From Bacillota bacterium (GTDB lineage: Bacteria > Bacillota > Clostridia > Christensenellales > CAG-138): a stretch of DNA of 6,055 nucleotides. This document shows positions 1 to 5,162 of the stretch, one piece after another (position 1 is the first letter of the stretch; the number at the start of each line of letters is the position of its first letter). The stretch covers positions 1-6,055 of the forward strand of contig JAEEYN010000150.1 of NCBI GenBank assembly GCA_016288175.1. The letters are read 5' to 3'. Both the position numbers and the translations under genes were made by a program. A model generated the notes under the pieces. That model searched no databases. It had not been told where the DNA came from and saw only the letters and a program-made list of their open reading frames with translations.

Positions 1-1138
1 CACCACCGCTGCCGCCTACAATGCCCGCGTTTCGCAGGAAAAAGTCATGTCGGAGCTGCGCGGGTATAAGGACGTTTTCGAGAGTCTCCTTTTCGATCAG
101 AAGGTCACGCGCGAGATGTACGACCGCCAGATCGACGTCATCACCGAGCGCCTCGCGCCGCACATGCGCCTTTACGCAACGCTGCTTAAAAAGAAGCACG
201 GCCTTGATAAGATGACTTTTGCCGATCTCAAGATCGCTGTGGATCCCGAATACGATCCGCGCGTGACGATCGCGGAATCCCGAAAATACGTGAAGGACGC
301 ACTCTCGATCCTCGGCACGGATTACGCCGAAATGGTCGACCGCGCCTACCGCGAGCGCTGGATCGATTTCGCGAAAAATATCGGCAAGAGCACAGGCGGC
401 TTCTGCTCCGGCATCTACCGCGGGAATTCGTTCATCCTGCTCAACTGGAACGACCGCATGGCGGATGTTTTCACCGTCGCGCACGAGCTCGGTCATGCAG
501 GGCAGAATATGTACAGCGACGCAGCGCAGTCCTATTACGACTGCAGTCCGTCGATGTATCTTGTTGAAGCGCCGTCCACGATGAACGAGCTGCTGCTTGC
601 GAATCATCTTGTAGATTCGAGCGACGACAAGCGTTTCCGCCGATGGGTGCTTTCGAGCCTTATCGCGAATACCTATTATCACAATTTCGTCACGCATCTT
701 CGCGAAGCATGGTATCAGCGCGAGGTTTATAAGATAATCGACGCGGGCGGCAGCGTGAACGCGGAGATCCTCAGCGATCTTTTCAGGAAGAACCTCGAGC
801 TTTTCTGGGGCGACGCCGTGGAGATCCCGGAGGGCGCGGAACTCACCTGGATGCGCCAGCCGCATTACTACATGGGTCTCTATCCCTATACCTACAGCGC
901 CGGTCTCACCGTCGCCACGCAGGCGATGCTGCGCATCCGCAGGGAAGGCGAGCCCGCCGTTGAGGATTGGAAAAAGTTCCTCGCCGCCGGCGGCTCGAAG
1001 ACGCCCGTGGAGATGGCAAAGATCGCCGGCTTCGATATCACCACGGACGGTCCGCTGAACGCCACCGTGGATTACATCGGCTCCGTGATCGACGAGATCT
1101 GCAGGCTGACCGAGGAGATCGACGGGATCACCGTTTGA
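1..1138 (+). CDS. pepF: Oligoendopeptidase F-type M3 family zinc metallopeptidase (5' end missing)
   Basis: Cytoplasmic zinc endopeptidase of the M3B (PepF/PepB) group, which cleaves short oligopeptides, typically those brought in by peptide uptake systems or left by protein turnover. The frame is open from base 2 (first complete codon), so the ATG at 47 is internal. About 378 residues are visible, against roughly 600 for the family, so the N-terminal third is off the left edge. The zinc site is intact: HELGH is encoded at 482-496, and the third ligand Glu is at 566-568 in the segment LVEAPSTMNE, the usual M3 spacing. Upstream, KSTGGFC and the strand FILLNWNDRM match the edge of the M3 active site. 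Downstream, the His/Tyr-rich HYYMGLYPYTYSAGL (from 863) matches the family's substrate-binding segment. It ends at TGA 1136-1138. Family assignment is firm; the choice between PepF and PepB naming is not. Confidence 0.93.
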   Translation, partial: TTAAAYNARVSQEKVMSELRGYKDVFESLLFDQKVTREMYDRQIDVITERLAPHMRLYATLLKKKHGLDKMTFADLKIAVDPEYDPRVTIAESRKYVKDALSILGTDYAEMVDRAYRERWIDFAKNIGKSTGGFCSGIYRGNSFILLNWNDRMADVFTVAHELGHAGQNMYSDAAQSYYDCSPSMYLVEAPSTMNELLLANHLVDSSDDKRFRRWVLSSLIANTYYHNFVTHLREAWYQREVYKIIDAGGSVNAEILSDLFRKNLELFWGDAVEIPEGAELTWMRQPHYYMGLYPYTYSAGLTVATQAMLRIRREGEPAVEDWKKFLAAGGSKTPVEMAKIAGFDITTDGPLNATVDYIGSVIDEICRLTEEIDGITV

Positions 1139-1157
1139 AGGAAAGAATGAACGGCAA

Positions 1158-1184
1158 ACCGGGGCGGACGGACCCCGTCCCGGT
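1158..1184 (+). other. Strong GC-rich hairpin after pepF, possible weak terminator
   Basis: Arms ACCGGGGCGG (1158-1167) and CCGTCCCGGT (1175-1184) pair over 10 bp with one G-U and a 7-nt loop. They begin 20 nt after the pepF stop. No T-run follows, so this is not a standard intrinsic terminator. It may protect the 3' end, or terminate with help from a factor. A second small stem, GGTCA/TGACC (1182-1196), shares three bases with it, so the two cannot both form fully. Confidence 0.35.
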
Positions 1185-1335
1185 CATGCTCTGACCTTCG
1201 AGATTACCGCCGATACAGAACGTTTGATCATCAAAGGTGCCGGGCGTATACCCGCAGCTTTTGAACCGGAACCGTTAGGTATTGAACAGGATAGTAAAAA
1301 TTCCCGTAAACACAATAACTGAGGAGGTTTGTATC

Positions 1336-1785
1336 ATGTTGGATTACAGTATTGCCGAAAAAGCACCGTTTACCGTTGTCGGGACAAAGAGACGTTTCAA
1401 TTCGGAAACAAGCTACCGCGAGATACCGAAGTTCTGGGACGAATGGTTTGCGCAGGGCGAAAACTGCCCCATAAAGGGGACCTTCGGCGTCTGCATCGAT
1501 ATGGAAGGCAAGGACTTTGACTACTGGATCGCGGATCTGTATTTCCCTTGGGAGGAGATCCCTGCGGGCTGCGAAACAAAAGTGATCCCGGGCGGCCTTT
1601 GGGCGCAGTTCCCCTGCACATTGGAAACGATCCAGGACACAAACACGAAGATCTGGTCGGAATGGCTGCCTGCGCTGAAAGGGTATTCTCTTGCGGGCGA
1701 ATATGACATCGAGGTATATCTTCCGCCGGAAGAGGGCTCGAAGGAAATGACCGTATCGATCTGGGTGCCGCTCAGAAAAGGCTGA
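1336..1785 (+). CDS. Stand-alone GyrI-like / AraC-type effector-binding domain protein
   Basis: A 149-residue protein made of a single GyrI-like (AraC_E_bind, SHS2-fold) small-molecule binding domain. Supporting features are the opening strand APFTVVGTKRRF, the EIPKFWDEWF helix, GTFGVCIDMEGKDFDYWIADL, a PGGLWAQFPC strand, the TNTKIWSEWLP helix, the AGEYDIEVYLPP strand and a closing SIWVPL strand. In this family the domain is often the C-terminal sensor of an AraC or MerR regulator; here there is no room for a helix-turn-helix domain. Stand-alone members are proposed to bind, sequester or, in some cases, hydrolyse hydrophobic or toxic compounds. ATG 1336 is chosen over the in-frame TTG 1282 because GAGGAGG lies at 1321-1327, 8 nt upstream, and homology starts right after it. 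Related proteins usually have Glu before the last IW strand; here it is Ser. Only 38 bp separate it from the next gene, with no terminator, so the two are probably co-transcribed. The ligand is unknown. Confidence 0.82.
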   Translation: MLDYSIAEKAPFTVVGTKRRFNSETSYREIPKFWDEWFAQGENCPIKGTFGVCIDMEGKDFDYWIADLYFPWEEIPAGCETKVIPGGLWAQFPCTLETIQDTNTKIWSEWLPALKGYSLAGEYDIEVYLPPEEGSKEMTVSIWVPLRKG

Positions 1786-1823
1786 ACGACATTTTAAGCA
1801 TTACGGAATCTAGGGGGGATCCG

Positions 1824-2861
1824 ATGAACAGTAAAAACAATACAGCGGTCGATCCGACCGTGAGCGAGGTTTTCCGGCGCTTTTTTGACGCCGTTCCGGT
1901 CTCTTGTGATATCATTGATACGAGCAGAGGGGATGCCGATTTCAGGAATACTGTCATTGTCGAAACGGATGAAGGCGAAAAGTATGTGCTGAAATTCGCA
2001 TCGAATGATTTCACTTTCCCAGAAAAAATGCATATGTGGCAAAGGACCGTTGAAGAATATCGTCAATTGGGGTATTACTGCCCGCGCATATTCTGCGATA
2101 AAAGCGGAGGATTCCCGTCGGTCGAGTTCCGCGGACACAGCTGCTTTGTCCACGCGGAAGAGTTTTCGAAATACAGATCGCTCGAAGACAGGACTGCGGC
2201 GGATGAGGAAAAGATGGACGAAGAATACTCCAAATATCTCGAGGATATTTGGAGTATGACGGCAAAGATCGCGGCGAAAAAGCTGGATTATACGGATTAT
2301 CCTTCGGCATACTGCCTCTTTGAAATATTCTGCCCGAGCGATGAAATCGATGAGGTCCTTGATAACGCTTTGAGTTGGAAGAAAATCGCCGAGTCCCTGC
2401 CGGCGGAGTTTTCGGAGCAGGTGCAAAGGATCTGGCGGCTTTGGAGCGACAACCGCGAAGAACTTCGTAAGATCTACGGGAATCTTCCGACATCGGTCTT
2501 TCAGGCCGACCTGAACGCAACGAACCTGCTCATAGACGACGAGGGCATGTTCCGCGGCGTTTACGATTTCAACATAGCGGGGAAAGAAGTTTTCCTGAAC
2601 TATCTTATGCGCGAAAACAATACCGAGAGGATACCAGAAGCGCTCAAGATCGCAAGCAGATACTACCGTTTCTCGGAAGAGGAGAAAGCGGCGGCGCTTC
2701 CGCTTTTCCGCTGCCTGAAGCCCCTGTGGTGGACTGCGCTGCAGGCTCTCAAGGATGCCGGAGACGACAAAGAAGCTGTCAAACGCTGCCTTGAAAAAGC
2801 GGAAAAGCTCCTGACCGAAGAAAAAGATTTCGCAAGCTGTATGAACGGAACGCCAGCTTGA
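1824..2861 (+). CDS. APH/choline-kinase-like phosphotransferase family protein
   Basis: A 345-residue soluble protein with the protein-kinase-like fold of the aminoglycoside phosphotransferase (APH) and choline kinase superfamily. The N-lobe has a probable nucleotide-binding Lys in EKYVLKFAS (Lys57). The C-lobe has a Brenner-type catalytic loop, FQADLNATNLLID, with Asp229 and Asn234. Next comes the metal-binding segment VYDFN (Asp248), then a helix containing FLNYLMREN. The usual His of HxDxxxxN is Gln here, and the motif after the catalytic loop is DFN rather than DFD or DWE. The metal and catalytic Asp residues are kept, so activity is plausible. ATG 1824 follows a purine-rich AGGGGGGA at 1812-1819. 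The gene sits 38 bp after the effector-binding protein, probably in the same operon. Substrate cannot be deduced: it may be a sugar, an amino alcohol or a drug. It should not be called a resistance gene on this evidence. A perfect inverted repeat lies within codons 134-145. Confidence 0.8.
   Translation: MNSKNNTAVDPTVSEVFRRFFDAVPVSCDIIDTSRGDADFRNTVIVETDEGEKYVLKFASNDFTFPEKMHMWQRTVEEYRQLGYYCPRIFCDKSGGFPSVEFRGHSCFVHAEEFSKYRSLEDRTAADEEKMDEEYSKYLEDIWSMTAKIAAKKLDYTDYPSAYCLFEIFCPSDEIDEVLDNALSWKKIAESLPAEFSEQVQRIWRLWSDNREELRKIYGNLPTSVFQADLNATNLLIDDEGMFRGVYDFNIAGKEVFLNYLMRENNTERIPEALKIASRYYRFSEEEKAAALPLFRCLKPLWWTALQALKDAGDDKEAVKRCLEKAEKLLTEEKDFASCMNGTPA
2225..2257. repeat. Perfect 14-bp inverted repeat inside the phosphotransferase gene
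   Basis: The arms ATACTCCAAATATC (2225-2238) and GATATTTGGAGTAT (2244-2257) are exact reverse complements around the 5-nt loop TCGAG. They encode part of EEYSKYLEDIWSM in the phosphotransferase. The RNA could fold into a stable hairpin in mid-gene. There is no T-run after it, so it is not an intrinsic terminator. Role unknown. Confidence 0.9.
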
Positions 2862-2948
2862 TCCCGCCGTAAGGCTGCGGCACAGTGATCCGCGGATCCG
2901 GCACGTTTTCGCCGATGAAGTATACTTGATCCCGGGGCCGAAACTCCG

Positions 2949-2977
2949 TTGACATTTACGCGAAACGAATGTAAAAT
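2949..2977 (+). promoter_or_regulatory. Sigma-A-type promoter for the LRR-dockerin gene
   Basis: A perfect -35 TTGACA (2949-2954) is separated by exactly 17 nt from TAAAAT (2972-2977), one mismatch from the consensus -10. Transcription would start near 2984, about 50 nt before the ATG at 3035. This makes the LRR-dockerin gene its own transcription unit. Confidence 0.85.
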
Positions 2978-2986
2978 ATGGCCGCA

Positions 2987-3005
2987 AACAGGCATTTTGC
3001 CTGTT
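2987..3005. promoter_or_regulatory. Inverted repeat at the mRNA 5' end of the LRR-dockerin gene
   Basis: Perfect 7-bp arms AACAGGC (2987-2993) and GCCTGTT (2999-3005) flank the 5-nt loop ATTTT. The repeat begins about 10 nt after the -10 box, so it would cover roughly +3 to +21. It could be a repressor operator, or a 5'-terminal stem that stabilises the mRNA. The ribosome binding site GGAGG (3020-3024) lies outside it. Confidence 0.55.
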
Positions 3006-3034
3006 GACTGAGATTATTTGGAGGCAATATCTAT

Positions 3035-4339
3035 ATGAAAAAGAATATTACGGTCCTTGCTGCCGCGCTGGCTCTGGTGATGGTCTTCGCGCTGCTCCCG
3101 TTTTCGGCGCTGAAAGCCGGCGCAAAGACGGACGAACAGACAAGGACGGTTCCAACCGGCTACAACGCGCATGACTACAACGAATGCGCGGCATTCCTCG
3201 AACTGACTGATGCCTACGGAACGAAGAACGGCACGAAGCTGAGCAGCAGCTACAACGTCAACGATCCCTCGACCTGGGGTACGAGCTACGGCCCGGATGA
3301 GGACTGGAATTACACCGACGTGCCTTGCTTCAGCTGGTACGATAACGGTTCGGAACTCATGCTGCGCCGCGTCTGCGTTGAGAGCTGCAACCTTTGCGGA
3401 GATCTCGACCTTTCCGGCTGCACCGCACTCAATTTTGTTCATTGTCCTGTAAATCAGCTGACGGGTCTGGATGTTTCCGGCTGCGCTGAGCTTGTTTATC
3501 TGAGCTGCTACGGCAACAGCTTTGCGGAGCTGAATGTTTCGGGCTGTGCCGCGCTGATCGAACTTGACTGCGCAAGCACGGGCATCACGGAGCTGGATGT
3601 TTCGGACTGCACTGCGCTTATGACCCTGTCATGCCAGATCAACGAGCTGACCGCGTTGGATGTTTCGCACTGCGCTGCGCTTTCCTATCTGCACTGTGAG
3701 CACAATCATCTGACTTCGCTGAATCTTTCGGGCTGCGCGAATCTCTACATGGTTTTCTGCTTCGAAAACGAGCTGACGGAACTGGATCTTTCTGAGGCAT
3801 CGGAACTCGAAAGGCTGATTTGCTATACCAATAACCTGACGGAGCTTAACCTTTCCGCAAACCCGATGCTGACTTATCTTGACGCAACCGGGAATCACCT
3901 CAGGCAGCTCCGGCTTTCCGGCAGCGGCAGTCTGCCGCTCGATTCGGTCAGCGCCGAGGGCAGAGGCGCTTTCGACTGCGAGATCGTCTTCACCGCGAGC
4001 GACGTGCTCATGCATGCCTTCCCGAATTCCGGCGAAGAATTCCTCGGCTGGTACAATGAAAACGGCGAACGCCTTTCCGCCGGAACGACCTTCACCGGCG
4101 CATATAACGGCGAAAGCACGATTATCGCGCGGTTCAGCTCAAACGCGGTTGTGCCCGGCAGCGGCGACATCGACGGGGATGGCAGCACGACCGTGACCGA
4201 TGCGATCATCGCTCTGCGCATCGCGATGGGCATCACTTCTGCCGATCCGGAGCAGATCGAAGCGGGCGATATGAACGGCGACGGTGCGATCGGCGTCAAC
4301 GACGCGATCATCATTCTGCGCATGGCGATGGGGATCTGA
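3035..4339 (+). CDS. Secreted leucine-rich-repeat protein with C-terminal type I dockerin
   Basis: A 434-residue exported protein. Residues 1-30 form a signal peptide (MKKN, a hydrophobic core at about 5-24, likely cleavage after AGA at 28-30). Residues 31-118 are an N-terminal cap region of the kind that begins GYNAHDYNECAAFLE. Residues about 119-300 hold eight to nine 21-residue leucine-rich repeats of the form LTxLDVSGCxALxxLxCxxNx. Residues 313-369 (HAFPNSGEEFLGWYNENG) resemble the Listeria/InlB-type bacterial repeat. Residues 377-434 are a type I dockerin with two calcium loops (GDIDGDG, Asp378/380/382/389; GDMNGDG, Asp412, Asn414, Asp416, Asp423). Dockerins bind cohesins on scaffoldins or the cell surface, so the protein is probably docked into an extracellular complex, with the LRRs as the binding surface. 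No catalytic domain is visible. The start is fixed by GGAGG at 3020-3024 and the signal peptide. It has its own promoter and terminator. The binding target is unknown. Confidence 0.92.
   Translation: MKKNITVLAAALALVMVFALLPFSALKAGAKTDEQTRTVPTGYNAHDYNECAAFLELTDAYGTKNGTKLSSSYNVNDPSTWGTSYGPDEDWNYTDVPCFSWYDNGSELMLRRVCVESCNLCGDLDLSGCTALNFVHCPVNQLTGLDVSGCAELVYLSCYGNSFAELNVSGCAALIELDCASTGITELDVSDCTALMTLSCQINELTALDVSHCAALSYLHCEHNHLTSLNLSGCANLYMVFCFENELTELDLSEASELERLICYTNNLTELNLSANPMLTYLDATGNHLRQLRLSGSGSLPLDSVSAEGRGAFDCEIVFTASDVLMHAFPNSGEEFLGWYNENGERLSAGTTFTGAYNGESTIIARFSSNAVVPGSGDIDGDGSTTVTDAIIALRIAMGITSADPEQIEAGDMNGDGAIGVNDAIIILRMAMGI
3404..3925 (+). repeat. 63-nt tandem coding repeats (LRR array with cysteine ladder)
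   Basis: The LRR array repeats every 21 codons. Cys recurs at residues 129, 150, 171, 192, 213 and 234 (the end of the LSGC/VSGC turn). A second series falls at 137, 158, 179, 200, 221, 242 and 263 (in LxC). The series then gives way to Ala, Asn and Ser at 255, 276, 284 and 297, where the repeats decay. The units are diverged at DNA level but share phrases such as GATGTTTC and GGCTGCGC. Confidence 0.85.
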
Positions 4340-4424
4340 TCCTTCGCCTGTGGAATGTGCAGCTTGCTTTATGCGAAATAATCGGCAGTATGTTCCGGCT
4401 TGCAGATTAAACACGATATAATGG

Positions 4425-4449
4425 AAAAGCACGCGAAAGCGTGCTTTTT
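4425..4449 (+). terminator. Intrinsic terminator of the LRR-dockerin gene
   Basis: The arms AAAAGCACGC (4425-4434) and GCGTGCTTTT (4439-4448) are exact reverse complements around a GAAA tetraloop, and the 3' side ends in five Ts (4445-4449). It begins about 85 nt after the LRR-dockerin stop. The A-run on the left would also make it work on the opposite strand, although no gene is seen there. Confidence 0.9.
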
Positions 4450-4533
4450 CGGCCGTATGCGCTCCGTACGTTATATTTTCAAAACGCGCGGTACGGCACC
4501 CCGCTTTTCTTTGAATCGCAGTCGATTTTGCCG

Positions 4534-4562
4534 TTGCGAAAGCCCGGAAGTTCGGTTATAAT
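4534..4562 (+). promoter_or_regulatory. Promoter for the TIGR04076-like gene
   Basis: TTGCGA (4534-4539) and a perfect TATAAT (4557-4562) are separated by 17 nt. The predicted start is near 4569, giving a leader of about 70 nt before ATG 4641. The -10 box lies within an inverted repeat, which suggests repression. Confidence 0.7.
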
Positions 4563-4579
4563 TGAGCTTATATAACCGA
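4552..4579. promoter_or_regulatory. Putative operator overlapping the -10 box and start site
   Basis: The perfect 9-bp arms TCGGTTATA (4552-4560) and TATAACCGA (4571-4579) are separated by 10 nt. The span covers the -10 box and the predicted transcription start, the classic position for a dimeric repressor. Because the left arm lies upstream of +1, the repeat cannot work as an RNA hairpin from this promoter. No regulator gene is present in the window. Confidence 0.55.
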
Positions 4580-4640
4580 CTGAAAGGCCGGAACCACGCT
4601 TCGGGGAGACGAGCTTACGAACGGGAAGAGGTGGCTCGGT

Positions 4641-4895
4641 ATGGCGAAAGTCAAACTCACAATAACGGAAAGCAGCTGCAGAAGCGGCTATTTTGAAAAG
4701 GGACAGGAATTCATTGTCGGGGACCTTTGCCCTCCGCTTTGCCATGAACTTTGGAACAGCATCTATCCGCTTGTTTTCGCGCTGCAGAACGGAGCGTCGC
4801 TCGACCGCGGCGATACGCGGGCGAAAATGTTCGATGCGAAATGCCCGGACGGCGGGAGAGTATGCATTCACGGAGAAGTCCTGGAGACCCGCTGA
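4641..4895 (+). CDS. TIGR04076-like small protein of unknown function
   Basis: An 84-residue soluble protein resembling the TIGR04076 family, whose function is not known. Recognisable features are a short N-terminal strand (KVKLTITES), then FEKGQEFIVGDLCPPLC, the characteristic helix with WNSIYPLVFALQNGA, and the C-terminal segment AKCPDGGRVCIHGEVLE. The family pattern is a glycine-Cys turn, a W-x-x-IYP-x-xxAL helix and a late CPDG motif. There are five cysteines (13, 30, 34, 68, 75), with Cys30-x3-Cys34 and Cys68 at the conserved places, so metal binding or redox chemistry is possible but unproven. There is no signal peptide or membrane segment. ATG 4641 is preceded by AGAGGTGG at 4627-4634. 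It appears to be monocistronic and possibly repressor-controlled through the operator at 4552-4579. I identified the family by pattern only. Confidence 0.72.
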   Translation: MAKVKLTITESSCRSGYFEKGQEFIVGDLCPPLCHELWNSIYPLVFALQNGASLDRGDTRAKMFDAKCPDGGRVCIHGEVLETR

Positions 4896-4970
4896 AATGC
4901 GGTTTGCGGAAGGCTGAACGCGATCCTGTGATTTCGGCAATTTATCGACGAAAAATGTATTGAAAGACTA

Positions 4971-4999
4971 TTGACTTTTGGCAACGGCTCTGCTACAAT
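4971..4999 (+). promoter_or_regulatory. Strong sigma-A-type promoter for the rsgA leader
   Basis: TTGACT (4971-4976), 17 nt, then TACAAT (4994-4999): each box is one mismatch from consensus. The predicted start is near 5006. It is the only good promoter seen between 4896 and rsgA, so rsgA transcription from here must pass the terminator at 5134-5162. Confidence 0.83.
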
Positions 5000-5040
5000 A
5001 CAAATCGCGTAAAAACTAAAGAAAGCGAGGTAAAACATCA

Positions 5041-5106
5041 ATGCGCACCATTACAACCGAAAACGTAAACGAATACTGCATGATGACCTCGGCTTTTTTG
5101 GACTGA
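5041..5106 (+). CDS. 21-residue leader peptide upstream of rsgA
   Basis: A short reading frame beginning MRTITTENVN and ending TSAFLD, followed by TGA at 5104-5106. GCGAGG at 5025-5030 provides a ribosome binding site 10 nt before the ATG. It lies about 35 nt after the predicted transcription start and stops 27 nt before the stem of an intrinsic terminator. That position, between promoter and terminator and just ahead of rsgA, is that of an attenuation leader peptide. Thr is frequent (residues 3, 5, 6 and 16), but there is no run of one amino acid as in the classic trp or his leaders. The sequence is not one I recognise. It could instead be a small functional peptide, or a chance frame in a small RNA. 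Confidence 0.5.
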   Translation: MRTITTENVNEYCMMTSAFLD

Positions 5107-5133
5107 TCCCTGCTGGATCCATTTCCGATATTC

Positions 5134-5162
5134 AACCGTGGCGTCAACGTCACGGTTTTTTT
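5134..5162 (+). terminator. Intrinsic terminator between the leader and rsgA
   Basis: The arms AACCGTGGCG (5134-5143) and CGTCACGGTT (5148-5157) pair over 10 bp with one G-U around a TCAA loop. They run into seven Ts (5156-5162). It lies 48 nt before the rsgA ATG and 27 nt after the short leader frame, so it would end most transcripts from the 4971 promoter unless antitermination occurs. A small stem, GATCC/GGATC (5105-5119), precedes it. Confidence 0.88.

Larger units (their letters stand above)
4340..4640. other. Intergenic region between the LRR-dockerin and TIGR04076-like genes
   Basis: About 300 bases without a supported gene. The first 85 bases show nothing recognisable. Then come an intrinsic terminator (4425-4449), a promoter (4534-4562) overlapped by an inverted repeat (4552-4579), and a leader of about 70 nt. 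The leader contains CCAC/GTGG segments (about 4592-4634) that might pair, but no recognised riboswitch. Confidence 0.7.

Noticed and set aside
47..49. ATG at 47 as the start of the peptidase
   Set aside because: The frame is open to the left edge, the upstream codons continue the protein, and the visible part is far shorter than the family; the start lies outside the window.
1224..1252. TTGATC-17-TATACC as a promoter for the GyrI-like gene
   Set aside because: Each box matches only 4 of 6 consensus bases and it overlaps a coding-like stretch; too weak to annotate, although some promoter must lie upstream of 1336 unless pepF reads through.
1794..2987. Long minus-strand open frame of 397 codons opposite the phosphotransferase
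   Set aside because: It is the antisense of a clearly coding gene, has low-complexity, Arg/Phe-rich composition with no recognisable domain, and lacks a convincing ribosome binding site. It results from codon bias on the + strand.
3404..3925. 63-nt periodicity as a CRISPR-like or satellite repeat
   Set aside because: The period is exactly 21 codons in an open frame that encodes leucine-rich repeats, and the units are diverged at DNA level.
3629..4323. Minus-strand frames opposite the LRR-dockerin gene
   Set aside because: They mirror the repeat structure of the + strand gene and carry no independent features.
4417..4422. TATAAT just before the terminator at 4425
   Set aside because: No -35 element lies at a suitable distance, and transcripts would start inside the terminator stem.
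4893..4918. CCGC/GCGG stem after the TIGR04076-like stop as a terminator
   Set aside because: Only 4 bp pair and no T-run follows, so it does not qualify as an intrinsic terminator.
4479..4940. Minus-strand open frame of 153 codons over the TIGR04076-like gene
   Set aside because: It spans a promoter, an operator and a + strand gene with family motifs, and it has no domain of its own.
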